A DNA stretch of 5,741 nt from an uncultured Muribaculaceae bacterium (GTDB lineage Bacteria; Bacteroidota; Bacteroidia; Bacteroidales; Muribaculaceae), in the NCBI GenBank assembly GCA_905209725.1, contig CAJLTZ010000115.1, positions 1 through 5,741 of the forward strand, written 5' to 3'. A program made the translations under genes and the position numbers. The notes below the pieces were generated by a model. It made no database searches. It saw only the letters and a program-made list of their open reading frames with translations, and was not told the DNA's origin. Within the stretch, counting starts at the first letter, position 1. Each line of letters starts with the position of its first letter. This document shows positions 1 through 5,741 of the stretch, in pieces.

Positions 1-133
1 TCACTCGAAAATACACTCAAAATATGCATTAACTAATTTGCGGGTCATACTTAATTGAAAAACGCAATCTGCCTGACACACTGAATAATCCGTTAACCAA
101 AGATTCAGGAACTCAGATAACCCGAAACAATTG
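1..133. other. AT-rich 5' leader of the gal operon, no gene recognised
   Basis: This stretch precedes the beta-galactosidase and should hold the operon promoter and 5' UTR. I find no clean Bacteroidales -7 box (TAnnTTTG) paired with an upstream TTG. The closest string, CTAATTTG at 33-40, fails at the two T-A positions. A weak dyad, CTGAAT (81-86) with ATTCAG (103-108), encloses a GTTAAC palindrome (92-97) and could be an operator or a chance match. No Shine-Dalgarno sequence precedes the first ATG, which is usual in Bacteroidota. The neighbouring gene to the left lies outside the window. Confidence 0.5.
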
Positions 134-2581
134 ATGAAAATAAAGAGAACGTTACCGTTTGTACTTGCCGCCGTAGCCTTTGGCGCAACGGCCGCCGACC
201 GCACCACCACCGACTTGAAAGAATGGGAATTTTCCCGCGACTCGCTGAAATGGTCGAATGTCACGATTCCCCACGACTGGGCCATCTATGGGCCGTTCGA
301 CCGCAAATATGACCTTCAGAAGGTGGCAGTGGAGCAGAACGGCGAAACCGAGGAGACCTGGAAAACGGGACGCACCGGAGGCCTGCCATATCTTGGCAAA
401 GGCTATTACCGCACCACCTTTGAACTTGCCGACACCGCAGGGCGCGCGCAGACGCTCCTTTTCGACGGCGCTATGAGCAATGCCCATGTGCGAGTGAACG
501 GCAAGGAGGTGGCCTTCTGGCCCTATGGCTACAACAGTTTTGAGGCCGACCTTCGCGGGGCCGCCCGCCCCGGCACAAATGTGGTGGAGGTGTCATTGGA
601 GAATAAGGAGCGCCAGAGCCGCTGGTATCCGGGCGCCGGCCTCTACCGCAATGTGCACCTCATCGACCGCGACCGCGTGCATGTGCCCGTGTGGGGCACC
701 CAGCTAACCACCCCCTATGTGTCGAAGGATTACGCCACAGTGAAACTGATGACCGAAGTGGAGGGCGTGAAGAAAGGGGAGAAAATCCGCCTCGTCACCC
801 TTATCAAAGATGCCAACGGCAATGTGGTGGCTGAGGACACGCGCACCTATAAGGCCTATCCCGGCGAGCGCCTGCAGCAGAATTTCCGCGTGGAGAAGCC
901 CGCTCTCTGGAGCCCTGACAGCCCTTCGCTCTATACGGCCGAGACTTCCGTATATGACGGTGACCGCCTTGCCGACACCTATACCACCCGCTTTGGCATC
1001 CGCAGCGTGGAGGCTCGCAACGGCGAGGGATTCTTCCTCAATGGCGAGAAGATAAAATTCCGTGGGGTATGCAATCATCACGACCTCGGCCCGCTTGGTG
1101 CGGCTGTAAATAAGGCTGCTCTCCGCCATCAGATCGAACTGATGAAGGATATGGGTGTCAATGCCATCCGTACATCCCATAATATGCCGTCTCCCGAACT
1201 CGTGGAACTCTGCGACGAGATGGGCATGATGCTTATGATCGAACCCTTCGACGACTGGGGTTTCCGTCCCAAGTCGCTCAATGGATATGGTTCCCTCTTT
1301 GCCGGCTGGGCTGAGAAGGATATGACCAATATGATCCGTCACTTCCGCAATTCTCCGGCTCTCGTGATGTGGAGCACCGGCAATGAGGTCCCCTCGCAAT
1401 GGGGCGAGAACGGCATCGACGAGCTCCGCATGCTCCAGGACATCTGCCACGAACTCGACCCGACCCGCCCTGTCACCAACGGCATGGACCAGTTTGACGC
1501 CGTGACCTACAACGGCTTCGCCGCCCACACCGACATCCCCGGCTTCAACTACAAGCCCCGCCGCTATAAGGAGGCTTACGATGTGCTGCCGCAGAAGTTT
1601 ATCCTCGGTTCGGAGACCGCCAGCACCGTTTCGAGCCGCAGCCAATATTTCTTCCCTGTGGAACTCGGAGCCGGAGTGACACGCCCCGGCAATCAGAGCA
1701 ATGGCTACGACACCGAATATTGCTTCTGGAGCAACATACCCGATGAGGACTTTGCTGCCGATGATGACTATCCCTGGACTATGGGACAGTTTGTATGGAC
1801 CGGCTTCGACTATCTCGGCGAACCTTCTCCTTACGACACCGACGCCTGGCCTTCTCATTCGAGCTATTTCGGCATCGTGGACCTTGCATCCCTTCCGAAA
1901 GACCGCTTCTGGCTCTATCGCTCGAAATGGAATGAGAAAGACCGCACCCTGCATATCCTTCCCCACTGGAACTGGGAGGGCCGCGAAGGAGAGGTGACTC
2001 CGGTATATGTCTACACCGACTCCCCTCGCGCCGAGCTCTTCATCAACGGCAAGAGTCAGGGCATCCGCGAGAAGCGAGTGAACACCACCGGCGATGCCGA
2101 CCTTGTGAACCGCAACGACACGGCGCTGATGCAGCGCTACCGACTGATGTGGAACGATGTCCGCTACGAACCGGGCGAGGTGCGTGTGGTGGCCTATAAC
2201 GCCGACGGAAGCGTGGCCGGCGAGAAGACAATCCGCACGGCAGGCAAGGCCGACCATCTGGTGCTGACCCCCAACCGCAAGACAATGAACGGCAACGGCG
2301 AGGATCTCGTATATGTCACCGTGCAAGTGGCCGACAAGGATGGCAACATCGTGCCCACGGATTCACGCGAGGTTAAATTCTCGGTAAAGGGCGACGGTAA
2401 GTTCCGCGCCACAGCCAATGGCGACCCCACGAGCCTGCGTCAGTTCCATCTTCCCGTGATGGATCTCTTCAGCGGTGCGGCCACAGCCATCGTGCAGGCC
2501 GGCTACCGTCCCGGCACAGTGACCCTCGAGGCCCGCGCCAAGGGCGTGAAACCCGCAAAAATCACTATCGCAGTAGAATAA
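134..2581 (+). CDS. Exported GH2 beta-galactosidase with DUF4982 domain
   Basis: Glycoside hydrolase family 2 enzyme of 815 residues, expected to cleave terminal beta-D-galactosyl residues with retention of configuration. Residues 1-20 form a signal peptide: K/R-rich start, hydrophobic core, and an ATA cleavage motif at 18-20. There is no lipobox cysteine, so a periplasmic or secreted enzyme is likely. Approximate domains: sugar-binding jelly roll 30-180 (RWYPGAGLYRNVHL at 163-176), Ig-like 185-292, TIM barrel 293-600, DUF4982 620-700, C-terminal Ig-like domain 705-815. Catalytic residues by family position are Glu418 (acid/base, in WSTGNEV) and Glu494 (nucleophile, in LGSETAS); FRGVCNHHD (309-317) and RTSHNMPSPEL (346-356) are family signatures. 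The ATG at 134 is chosen; an in-frame TTG at 131 adds one residue only. Beta-galactosidase rather than glucuronidase or mannosidase is inferred mainly from the adjacent galK and galM. Length and motifs suggest an intact gene. Confidence 0.9.
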   Translation: MKIKRTLPFVLAAVAFGATAADRTTTDLKEWEFSRDSLKWSNVTIPHDWAIYGPFDRKYDLQKVAVEQNGETEETWKTGRTGGLPYLGKGYYRTTFELADTAGRAQTLLFDGAMSNAHVRVNGKEVAFWPYGYNSFEADLRGAARPGTNVVEVSLENKERQSRWYPGAGLYRNVHLIDRDRVHVPVWGTQLTTPYVSKDYATVKLMTEVEGVKKGEKIRLVTLIKDANGNVVAEDTRTYKAYPGERLQQNFRVEKPALWSPDSPSLYTAETSVYDGDRLADTYTTRFGIRSVEARNGEGFFLNGEKIKFRGVCNHHDLGPLGAAVNKAALRHQIELMKDMGVNAIRTSHNMPSPELVELCDEMGMMLMIEPFDDWGFRPKSLNGYGSLFAGWAEKDMTNMIRHFRNSPALVMWSTGNEVPSQWGENGIDELRMLQDICHELDPTRPVTNGMDQFDAVTYNGFAAHTDIPGFNYKPRRYKEAYDVLPQKFILGSETASTVSSRSQYFFPVELGAGVTRPGNQSNGYDTEYCFWSNIPDEDFAADDDYPWTMGQFVWTGFDYLGEPSPYDTDAWPSHSSYFGIVDLASLPKDRFWLYRSKWNEKDRTLHILPHWNWEGREGEVTPVYVYTDSPRAELFINGKSQGIREKRVNTTGDADLVNRNDTALMQRYRLMWNDVRYEPGEVRVVAYNADGSVAGEKTIRTAGKADHLVLTPNRKTMNGNGEDLVYVTVQVADKDGNIVPTDSREVKFSVKGDGKFRATANGDPTSLRQFHLPVMDLFSGAATAIVQAGYRPGTVTLEARAKGVKPAKITIAVE

Positions 2582-2610
2582 TCATAAATAACCCTAAAAC
2601 CTACATAAAC

Positions 2611-3753
2611 ATGGAAATGCAGGAGAAAATCCGTAAAGTATTCAAAGAGCGTTTTGGCACCCCCGGCATCCTTTATGCCTCGGCCGGCCGTATCAACCTT
2701 ATCGGCGAGCACACCGACTATAACGGCGGCTTCGTGTTCCCCGGCGCAATCGACAAGGTGATTGAGGCCGAAATCAAACCCAACGGTCTGAAGAAGTGCC
2801 GCGTATATTCGATCGACATCGACGAATATGTGGAGTTCGGCCTTCAGGAGGAGGATGCCCCGAAGCAGAGCTGGGCCCGCTATGTGTTCGGCATCTGCCG
2901 CGAGATCATCAAGCGCGGCGGTAAGGTGGAAGGCTTCGACGCCGTGTTTGCCGGCAATGTGCCCCTTGGTGCAGGCCTGAGTTCGAGCGCCGCCCTTGAG
3001 AGCTGCTTCGCATTCGCCCTCAACGATCTCTTCAACGATAACACCATCGATAAGTTCGAGCTCGCCCGCATCGGCCAGAGCACGGAGCACAACTATTGTG
3101 GCGTGAACTGCGGCATCATGGACCAGTTTGCCAGCGTGTTCGGCCGCAAGGGCAACCTGATGCGTCTCGACTGCCGCTCGATGGAATATGAATATTTCCC
3201 CTTCAATCCTGACGACTATCGCCTGGTTCTTGTGGACAGCCGCGTGAAGCATGAACTGAAGGACTCCCCCTACAACCGTCGCCGCGAATCCTGCGAGCGC
3301 GTGGCAAAGCGCCTCGGACTCGAGACTCTTCGCGACGCCACTATGGATATGCTCAATGAGGTGCGCTCCGACATCACGGCCGAGGATTATTTCCGCGCAA
3401 AATTCGTGATTGAGGAGAAGGACCGCGTGCTTGCAGTGTGCGACGCTCTCGAGAAGGGCGATTATGAGACCGTGGGCGAGAAGATGTACGAAACCCACGC
3501 CGGCCTCTCGAAGGATTACGAGGTGAGCTGCGAGGAACTCGACTTCCTCAACGACCAGGCCCGCGAACTCGGCGTGACCGGCTCGCGCATCATGGGCGGC
3601 GGTTTCGGCGGCTGCACAATCAATCTCGTGAAGAACGACCTGCACGACAATTTCGTGGAGACCATCGTGGCCCGCTTTAACGACAAGTATGGCCATGAGC
3701 CCAAAATCTATGATGTTGTGATCTCCGACGGCGCCCGCCGCGTGGAGGAATAA
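2611..3753 (+). CDS. galK: Galactokinase (GHMP kinase)
   Basis: Cytoplasmic enzyme of 380 residues that phosphorylates alpha-D-galactose with ATP to galactose-1-phosphate, the first committed step of the Leloir pathway. All three GHMP-family galactokinase motifs are intact: the galactokinase signature GRINLIGEHTDYNGG at 26-40 (Arg27, with Glu33, His34 and Asp36 in the sugar site), the glycine/serine-rich ATP loop PLGAGLSSSAALE at 118-130, and GSRIMGGGFGGCTI at 324-337. Asp171 in CGIMDQF is the expected catalytic base. There is no signal peptide. The gene starts 29 bases after the beta-galactosidase stop, with an A-rich leader and no Shine-Dalgarno; the ATG at 2611 is preferred, though a second ATG at 2617 (shorter by two residues) cannot be excluded. 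The position between a beta-galactosidase and a mutarotase supports galactose over other GHMP substrates. Length is normal for the family. Confidence 0.96.
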   Translation: MEMQEKIRKVFKERFGTPGILYASAGRINLIGEHTDYNGGFVFPGAIDKVIEAEIKPNGLKKCRVYSIDIDEYVEFGLQEEDAPKQSWARYVFGICREIIKRGGKVEGFDAVFAGNVPLGAGLSSSAALESCFAFALNDLFNDNTIDKFELARIGQSTEHNYCGVNCGIMDQFASVFGRKGNLMRLDCRSMEYEYFPFNPDDYRLVLVDSRVKHELKDSPYNRRRESCERVAKRLGLETLRDATMDMLNEVRSDITAEDYFRAKFVIEEKDRVLAVCDALEKGDYETVGEKMYETHAGLSKDYEVSCEELDFLNDQARELGVTGSRIMGGGFGGCTINLVKNDLHDNFVETIVARFNDKYGHEPKIYDVVISDGARRVEE

Positions 3754-3757
3754 AGGA
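3753..3757 (+). promoter_or_regulatory. Weak Shine-Dalgarno AAGGA before galM
   Basis: AAGGA overlaps the last base of the galK stop codon and ends four bases before the galM ATG. The spacing is short but usable. The 8-base gap between galK and galM also suggests translational coupling. The other two gal genes have no such motif. Confidence 0.4.
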
Positions 3758-3761
3758 TATT

Positions 3762-4811
3762 ATGATCAAGATTACAAAACGCTCAGTGCCCTCTGCCCAG
3801 GGGGGACTGACTCTTTTCCGGATGAAGAATGAGAGCGGCGCATGGGTGGAGGTTTCCTCGCTTGGCGCCGGAATCATCGGCGTGGGTGTGCCCGACCGCG
3901 AGGGCAAGATTGAGAATGTTGCGCTCGCATATGCCGACCCCGCCGACTATATGGCCGATGGCCCATGTCTCGGCAAATGCCCCGGCCGCTATGCCAACCG
4001 TATCGCCCGCGGACACCTGGTGGTTGACGGCAAGGAGTATCAGCTTGCCATCAATAATGGTCCCAATGCGCTGCACGGCGGCCCCGCCGGTTTTCAGAAC
4101 CGTATCTGGCAGGTCCGCCAGCTCGAGGATGGCGTGGAGTTTTCCTATCTCTCGAAAGATGGGGAGGAGAATTACCCCGGCAATCTCGAGGTGAAGGCCA
4201 TCTATAAATGGAGCGACGACAATGTGCTCACGCTTCATTTCGAGGCAAAGAGCGACAAGGATACGGTGGTTAATCTCACCAACCATGCCTACTGGAATCT
4301 CGGCGGTGCCGACTCCGGCAGCGTGCTTGAGCATGAGATGCGCCTCGCGGCTTCGGGCTGGTTGCCCACTGACGATACGCTTATCCCCTTGGGAGAGATA
4401 GATCCAGTGGCCGGCACTCCTATGGACTTTATGGAGTTCAAGAAATTGGGACGCGACATCAAGGCTGATTTCCCGGCGCTGAAATATGGCAAGGGCTATG
4501 ACAACTGCTGGACAATCGACGGCTGGCAGCCCGGACGCATGAGCGAGGAGGCCGTGACGCTGCGCTGCAAGGAGAGTGGCCGCGAACTTGTGGTAGACAG
4601 CGACCAGCCTGGCGTGCAGATATACACAGGCAACTGGCTGGCCGGAAGCCCGAAGAATCGGGCGGGCCGCTCGTATGACGACTATGACGGCGTGGCGATA
4701 GAGATGCAAGGCTTCCCCGACGCACCCAATGAGCCTGCATTTCCGACACAATTCGTGAAGGCCGGCGAGCCCTACGAGCGCACCATCCGCTTCGCCTTCA
4801 AAACCATATAA
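3762..4811 (+). CDS. galM: Aldose 1-epimerase (galactose mutarotase)
   Basis: Mutarotase of 349 residues that interconverts beta and alpha anomers of D-galactose (and glucose), supplying the alpha form that GalK uses. GalM family residues are all present: substrate-binding Asn79 and Arg80 in PGRYANRI, His105 in NALHGG, the catalytic acid His175 in NLTNHAYWNL, Asp247 in GYDNCW, and the catalytic base Glu314 in AIEMQGFPDAPN. It starts directly with MIKITKR and has no signal peptide, so it should act in the cytoplasm, although some mutarotases in this phylum are exported. It follows galK by 8 bases, so co-transcription is very likely. The length matches the family and no frameshift or missing motif is seen. 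A hairpin followed by a T run lies 24 bases after the stop and probably ends the operon. Confidence 0.95.
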   Translation: MIKITKRSVPSAQGGLTLFRMKNESGAWVEVSSLGAGIIGVGVPDREGKIENVALAYADPADYMADGPCLGKCPGRYANRIARGHLVVDGKEYQLAINNGPNALHGGPAGFQNRIWQVRQLEDGVEFSYLSKDGEENYPGNLEVKAIYKWSDDNVLTLHFEAKSDKDTVVNLTNHAYWNLGGADSGSVLEHEMRLAASGWLPTDDTLIPLGEIDPVAGTPMDFMEFKKLGRDIKADFPALKYGKGYDNCWTIDGWQPGRMSEEAVTLRCKESGRELVVDSDQPGVQIYTGNWLAGSPKNRAGRSYDDYDGVAIEMQGFPDAPNEPAFPTQFVKAGEPYERTIRFAFKTI

Positions 4812-4834
4812 AGTAGCGGCTTCAATCACTGAAA

Positions 4835-4860
4835 AGTCGCGGAGCGACTGCTCTATTTTT
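4835..4860 (+). terminator. Probable intrinsic terminator after galM
   Basis: AGTCGC (4835-4840) and GCGACT (4844-4849) form a perfect 6-bp stem with a GGA triloop, followed six bases later by ATTTTT (4855-4860). It lies 24 bases past the galM stop, the expected place for the end of the gal operon. The stem is short and the T run is not directly attached, so efficiency is doubtful. The same 5' arm could also pair with a second GCGACT at 4866-4871. Confidence 0.5.
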
Positions 4861-4871
4861 GGGGAGCGACT
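4841..4871 (+). repeat. Direct repeat of GGAGCGACT, 22-base period
   Basis: GGAGCGACT occurs at 4841-4849 and again at 4863-4871. A related copy, AGCGGCTTCA at 4815-4824, matches AGCGACTTCA at 4865-4874 in nine of ten positions. The copies flank and partly form the terminator-like hairpin. Whether they are a small dispersed repeat, a protein site or chance cannot be decided from one locus. Confidence 0.45.
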
Positions 4872-4880
4872 TCACTGTTA

Positions 4881-4915
4881 GACCCCATCCCACAAAAAAT
4901 GTTAACGCAGGGGTC
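4881..4915. repeat. Inverted repeat GACCCC/GGGGTC
   Basis: GACCCC (4881-4886) and GGGGTC (4910-4915) are perfect inverted repeats separated by 23 bases that include an A6 run (4894-4899) and a GTTAAC palindrome (4901-4906). The right arm shares its last two bases with the foot of the long hairpin at 4914-5006. TTA directly before GACCCC would suit the TNA target preference known for some IS5-family groups, so 4881 is one candidate for the left tip of the insertion sequence, but this is inference. Confidence 0.4.
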
Positions 4916-5006
4916 GCAGATGTGCCTCATATTCGGTCTTGCAGGCGAAGGAGCATAGCGGGCTATGCGACTGAGACAAAAGGCCGAAGATGAGGTGCAG
5001 CTGCGA
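4914..5006 (+). other. Long structured hairpin, RNA element or IS subterminal repeat
   Basis: Left arm 4914-4940 and right arm 4980-5006 form a 27-position stem: 22 Watson-Crick pairs, three G-U wobbles (4923/4997, 4924/4996, 4937/4983) and two A-G mismatches (4920/5000, 4931/4989). Inside, CAG (4942-4944) can pair with CTG (4971-4973), and GCATAG (4953-4958) pairs with CTATGC (4963-4968) around a CGGG loop. The bases next to that apical stem, GA (4951-4952) facing GA (4969-4970), could form tandem G-A pairs. The wobbles are pairs only in + strand RNA; on the other strand they become A-C mismatches, so the transcribed form is probably +, the direction of galM and the transposase. No known RNA family is recognised. 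It may insulate the transposase from read-through, as inverted repeats near the ends of IS10 and IS50 do, or be an independent dispersed element. Confidence 0.65.
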
Positions 5007-5008
5007 GA

Positions 5009-5052
5009 CAGGCGTAATTTTAAAGGAAGCAAGGCGCCTGCGAAAATTTGCA
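5009..5052 (+). repeat. Two small dyads next to the long hairpin
   Basis: CAGGCG (5009-5014) pairs perfectly with CGCCTG (5035-5040) across a 20-base loop; the right arm lies in the 8-base palindrome AGGCGCCT (5032-5039). Overlapping it, 5039-5052 is a near-perfect 14-base palindrome, TGCGAA then AATTTGCA, with one G-T. The two cannot both form fully. They extend the structured block beyond 5006. Confidence 0.4.
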
Positions 5053-5091
5053 TTGTTTCACAAACCTGCAACTGCCAATCGTTTGCGGCAC

Positions 5092-5101
5092 GACAATTGT
5101 C
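5092..5101. repeat. 10-base perfect palindrome GACAATTGTC
   Basis: A perfect 10-base palindrome about 22 bases before the candidate transposase start. As DNA it could be a binding site for a dimeric protein. As RNA it cannot fold well without a loop. It may be chance. Confidence 0.35.
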
Positions 5102-5122
5102 TGAATACAATGTTAAAAAAGA

Positions 5123-5741
5123 TTGCAGAAAATTAATTCGGAGAGCAGCGCGTATGCGACAGACCTCTCTGCCATGCAGGCCGTGCTTGTCAAGGCCTGC
5201 CTTGACGGGCATCTGTCGCGACTGCGCAAATATAAGGCGACAGACATCCTGAACGCCATCGCATATGTGGTCAGGAGCGGCTGCCAGTGGTCGATGCTTC
5301 CGTCGGGATTTCCCGGATGGAAGACAGTGTATCATCATTTCCGGTCCCTGAGCGAACGGGGCTGGTTCATCTCCTTTCTGAGCACATTGGTTGAGGCAAA
5401 ACGCGCCTCGATGGGACAGGCTCCCGAACCGCAGACAGGTGTCATGGACAGCCAGAGTGTAAGGTCGGCATTACCCCACTCGGAGAAAGGAGTTGACGGC
5501 AACAAGAAAATAAAGGGAATAAAGCGTCATGTAACCGTAGACTCCAACGGCTATGTGATTGGCGTGTCGGTCACTACGGCAAACGTCCATGATTCAAAGG
5601 GCGCGATTCCATTGATTGCACAACTCGTTGTCAACCATAGGGATATCCACCTGTTAAAGACCGACCTCGGGTATGTTTCTTTAGGAACCGCTTTATCGAA
5701 CATTGAATCCCCAGTGCTTGAATGCATCAAGTCTAATTTCG
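5123..5741 (+). CDS. IS5-type DDE transposase, 3' end beyond the window
   Basis: Open from 5117 to the right edge with no stop; 206 residues visible from the TTG at 5123. Residues 11-75 match the N-terminal domain of IS5-family transposases (YATDL, RKYKATDILNAIAYVVRSGCQW, then MLPSGFP and WKTVYHHF). The DDE domain begins near 105 with the first catalytic Asp109 in GVMDSQSVRS, continues through GNKKIKGIKRHVTVD (126-140) and ANVHDSKGA (153-161), and has the second Asp181 in KTDLGY. The third residue, Glu, should lie past the window end. The start is uncertain: the first in-frame ATG (5174) would cut into the conserved N-terminal domain, the upstream in-frame stop is at 5114-5116, and TTG 5123 is the only standard start codon before the conserved YATDL. 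An ATG at 5110 is in frame only if one A of the run 5115-5120 is skipped or lost. Confidence 0.85.
   Translation, partial: MQKINSESSAYATDLSAMQAVLVKACLDGHLSRLRKYKATDILNAIAYVVRSGCQWSMLPSGFPGWKTVYHHFRSLSERGWFISFLSTLVEAKRASMGQAPEPQTGVMDSQSVRSALPHSEKGVDGNKKIKGIKRHVTVDSNGYVIGVSVTTANVHDSKGAIPLIAQLVVNHRDIHLLKTDLGYVSLGTALSNIESPVLECIKSNF

Larger units (their letters stand above)
4812..5122. other. Gene-free, dyad-rich stretch between galM and the transposase
   Basis: About 310 bases without a credible protein gene. Reading frames crossing it (for example + strand 4965-5252 and - strand 4853-5338) overlap the transposase in other frames and show no family motif. What it does hold is a series of inverted repeats, listed separately: a terminator-like hairpin at 4835-4860, a dyad at 4881-4915, a long hairpin at 4914-5006, smaller dyads at 5009-5052 and a palindrome at 5092-5101. 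The right part probably belongs to the insertion sequence; where host sequence stops is not visible because the other IS end is outside the window. Confidence 0.6.
4881..5741 (+). mobile_element. IS5-family insertion sequence, left part only
   Basis: The transposase identifies an insertion sequence entering from about 4881 and running off the right edge. The left boundary is a guess: it is placed at the GACCCC dyad because the structured noncoding block from there to the transposase has no link to the gal genes. Terminal inverted repeats and a target duplication cannot be tested without the right end. The element points the same way as the gal operon and sits downstream of its probable terminator, so galM is intact. 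Confidence 0.5.

Noticed and set aside
33..40. CTAATTTG as a Bacteroidales -7 promoter box for the gal operon
   Set aside because: The consensus is TAnnTTTG; here the TA is one base too close to the TTTG, and no TTG at the -33 spacing was found.
1..285. Partial gene on the - strand at the left edge
   Set aside because: The 94-residue frame overlaps the start of the beta-galactosidase on the opposite strand and shows no recognisable motif.
704..2326. 540-codon open frame on the - strand opposite the beta-galactosidase
   Set aside because: It is codon-aligned with the + gene, so it stays open simply because TTA, CTA and TCA codons are absent from that part of the gene. Its translation shows no recognisable domain, while the + strand has a complete GH2 enzyme.
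2503..3696. 397-codon open frame on the - strand opposite galK
   Set aside because: It is also codon-aligned with the sense gene and explained by the same rare codons; the sense frame carries all galactokinase motifs.
3783..4829. 348-codon open frame on the - strand opposite galM
   Set aside because: Same codon-aligned shadow effect; the sense frame has all GalM catalytic residues. Three such shadows in a row reflect the codon bias of this genome, not an antisense operon.
4942..4973. Kink-turn in the interior of the long hairpin
   Set aside because: GA facing GA beside a stem and a CAG/CTG pairing resemble parts of a kink-turn, but the bulge would be six bases rather than three, so the standard motif is not met.
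5083..5111. TTGCGG, 17 bases, then TACAAT as a promoter for the transposase
   Set aside because: It resembles a sigma-70 promoter of Proteobacteria, but the host appears to be a Bacteroidota, whose main sigma factor prefers TAnnTTTG, and the -10-like box would overlap the ATG at 5110. Possible but not supportable.
4965..5252. 95-residue open frame on the + strand across the hairpin and the start of the transposase
   Set aside because: It begins inside the long hairpin, ends inside the transposase in another frame and has no family motif. A -1 shift into the transposase at the A run was considered, but GTT AAA AAA GAT does not give a good slippery heptamer.
4853..5338. 161-residue open frame on the - strand from the transposase back to the terminator
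   Set aside because: It reads antisense through the transposase start and through the imperfect inverted repeat. Its Cys/Ser/Arg-rich translation shows no domain and looks like translated noncoding sequence.

Overview
The window looks like chromosome of a gut Bacteroidota, probably order Bacteroidales; a Muribaculaceae-like genome would fit, but that is inference. The basis is a GH2 beta-galactosidase of the DUF4982 architecture common in Bacteroidales, a galactokinase with the GSRIMGGGFGGC form of its third motif, A-rich gene leaders with almost no Shine-Dalgarno sequence, and moderately GC-rich genes separated by AT-rich gaps.

Layout. Positions 1-133 are an AT-rich leader with no convincing gene or promoter. 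Three genes then run head to tail on the + strand with gaps of 29 and 8 bases: an exported GH2 beta-galactosidase (134-2581), galactokinase galK (2611-3753) and aldose 1-epimerase galM (3762-4811). From 4812 to 5122 is a gene-free stretch of about 310 bases packed with dyad symmetry: a terminator-like hairpin after galM, a GACCCC/GGGGTC dyad, a long imperfect hairpin (4914-5006) and several smaller palindromes. From about 5123 to the right edge is the 5' part of an IS5-type DDE transposase, cut by the window end.

How the genes work together. The beta-galactosidase would release beta-D-galactose from lactose, glycan or other beta-galactosides in the periplasm or outside the cell. GalM interconverts the beta and alpha anomers, and GalK phosphorylates alpha-D-galactose to galactose-1-phosphate, the entry to the Leloir pathway. 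No sugar transporter, galT, galE, SusC/SusD pair or regulator lies in the window, so uptake and the later Leloir steps must be encoded elsewhere.

The least ordinary part is 4812-5122. The 4914-5006 hairpin has a 27-position outer stem with 22 Watson-Crick pairs, 3 G-U wobbles in the sense of + strand RNA and only 2 mismatches. It may be the structured end of the insertion sequence, guarding the transposase against read-through from the gal operon, or a separate dispersed structured element. The transposase also lacks a good ATG start in its own frame: an ATG at 5110 is out of frame by exactly one A of a six-A run.
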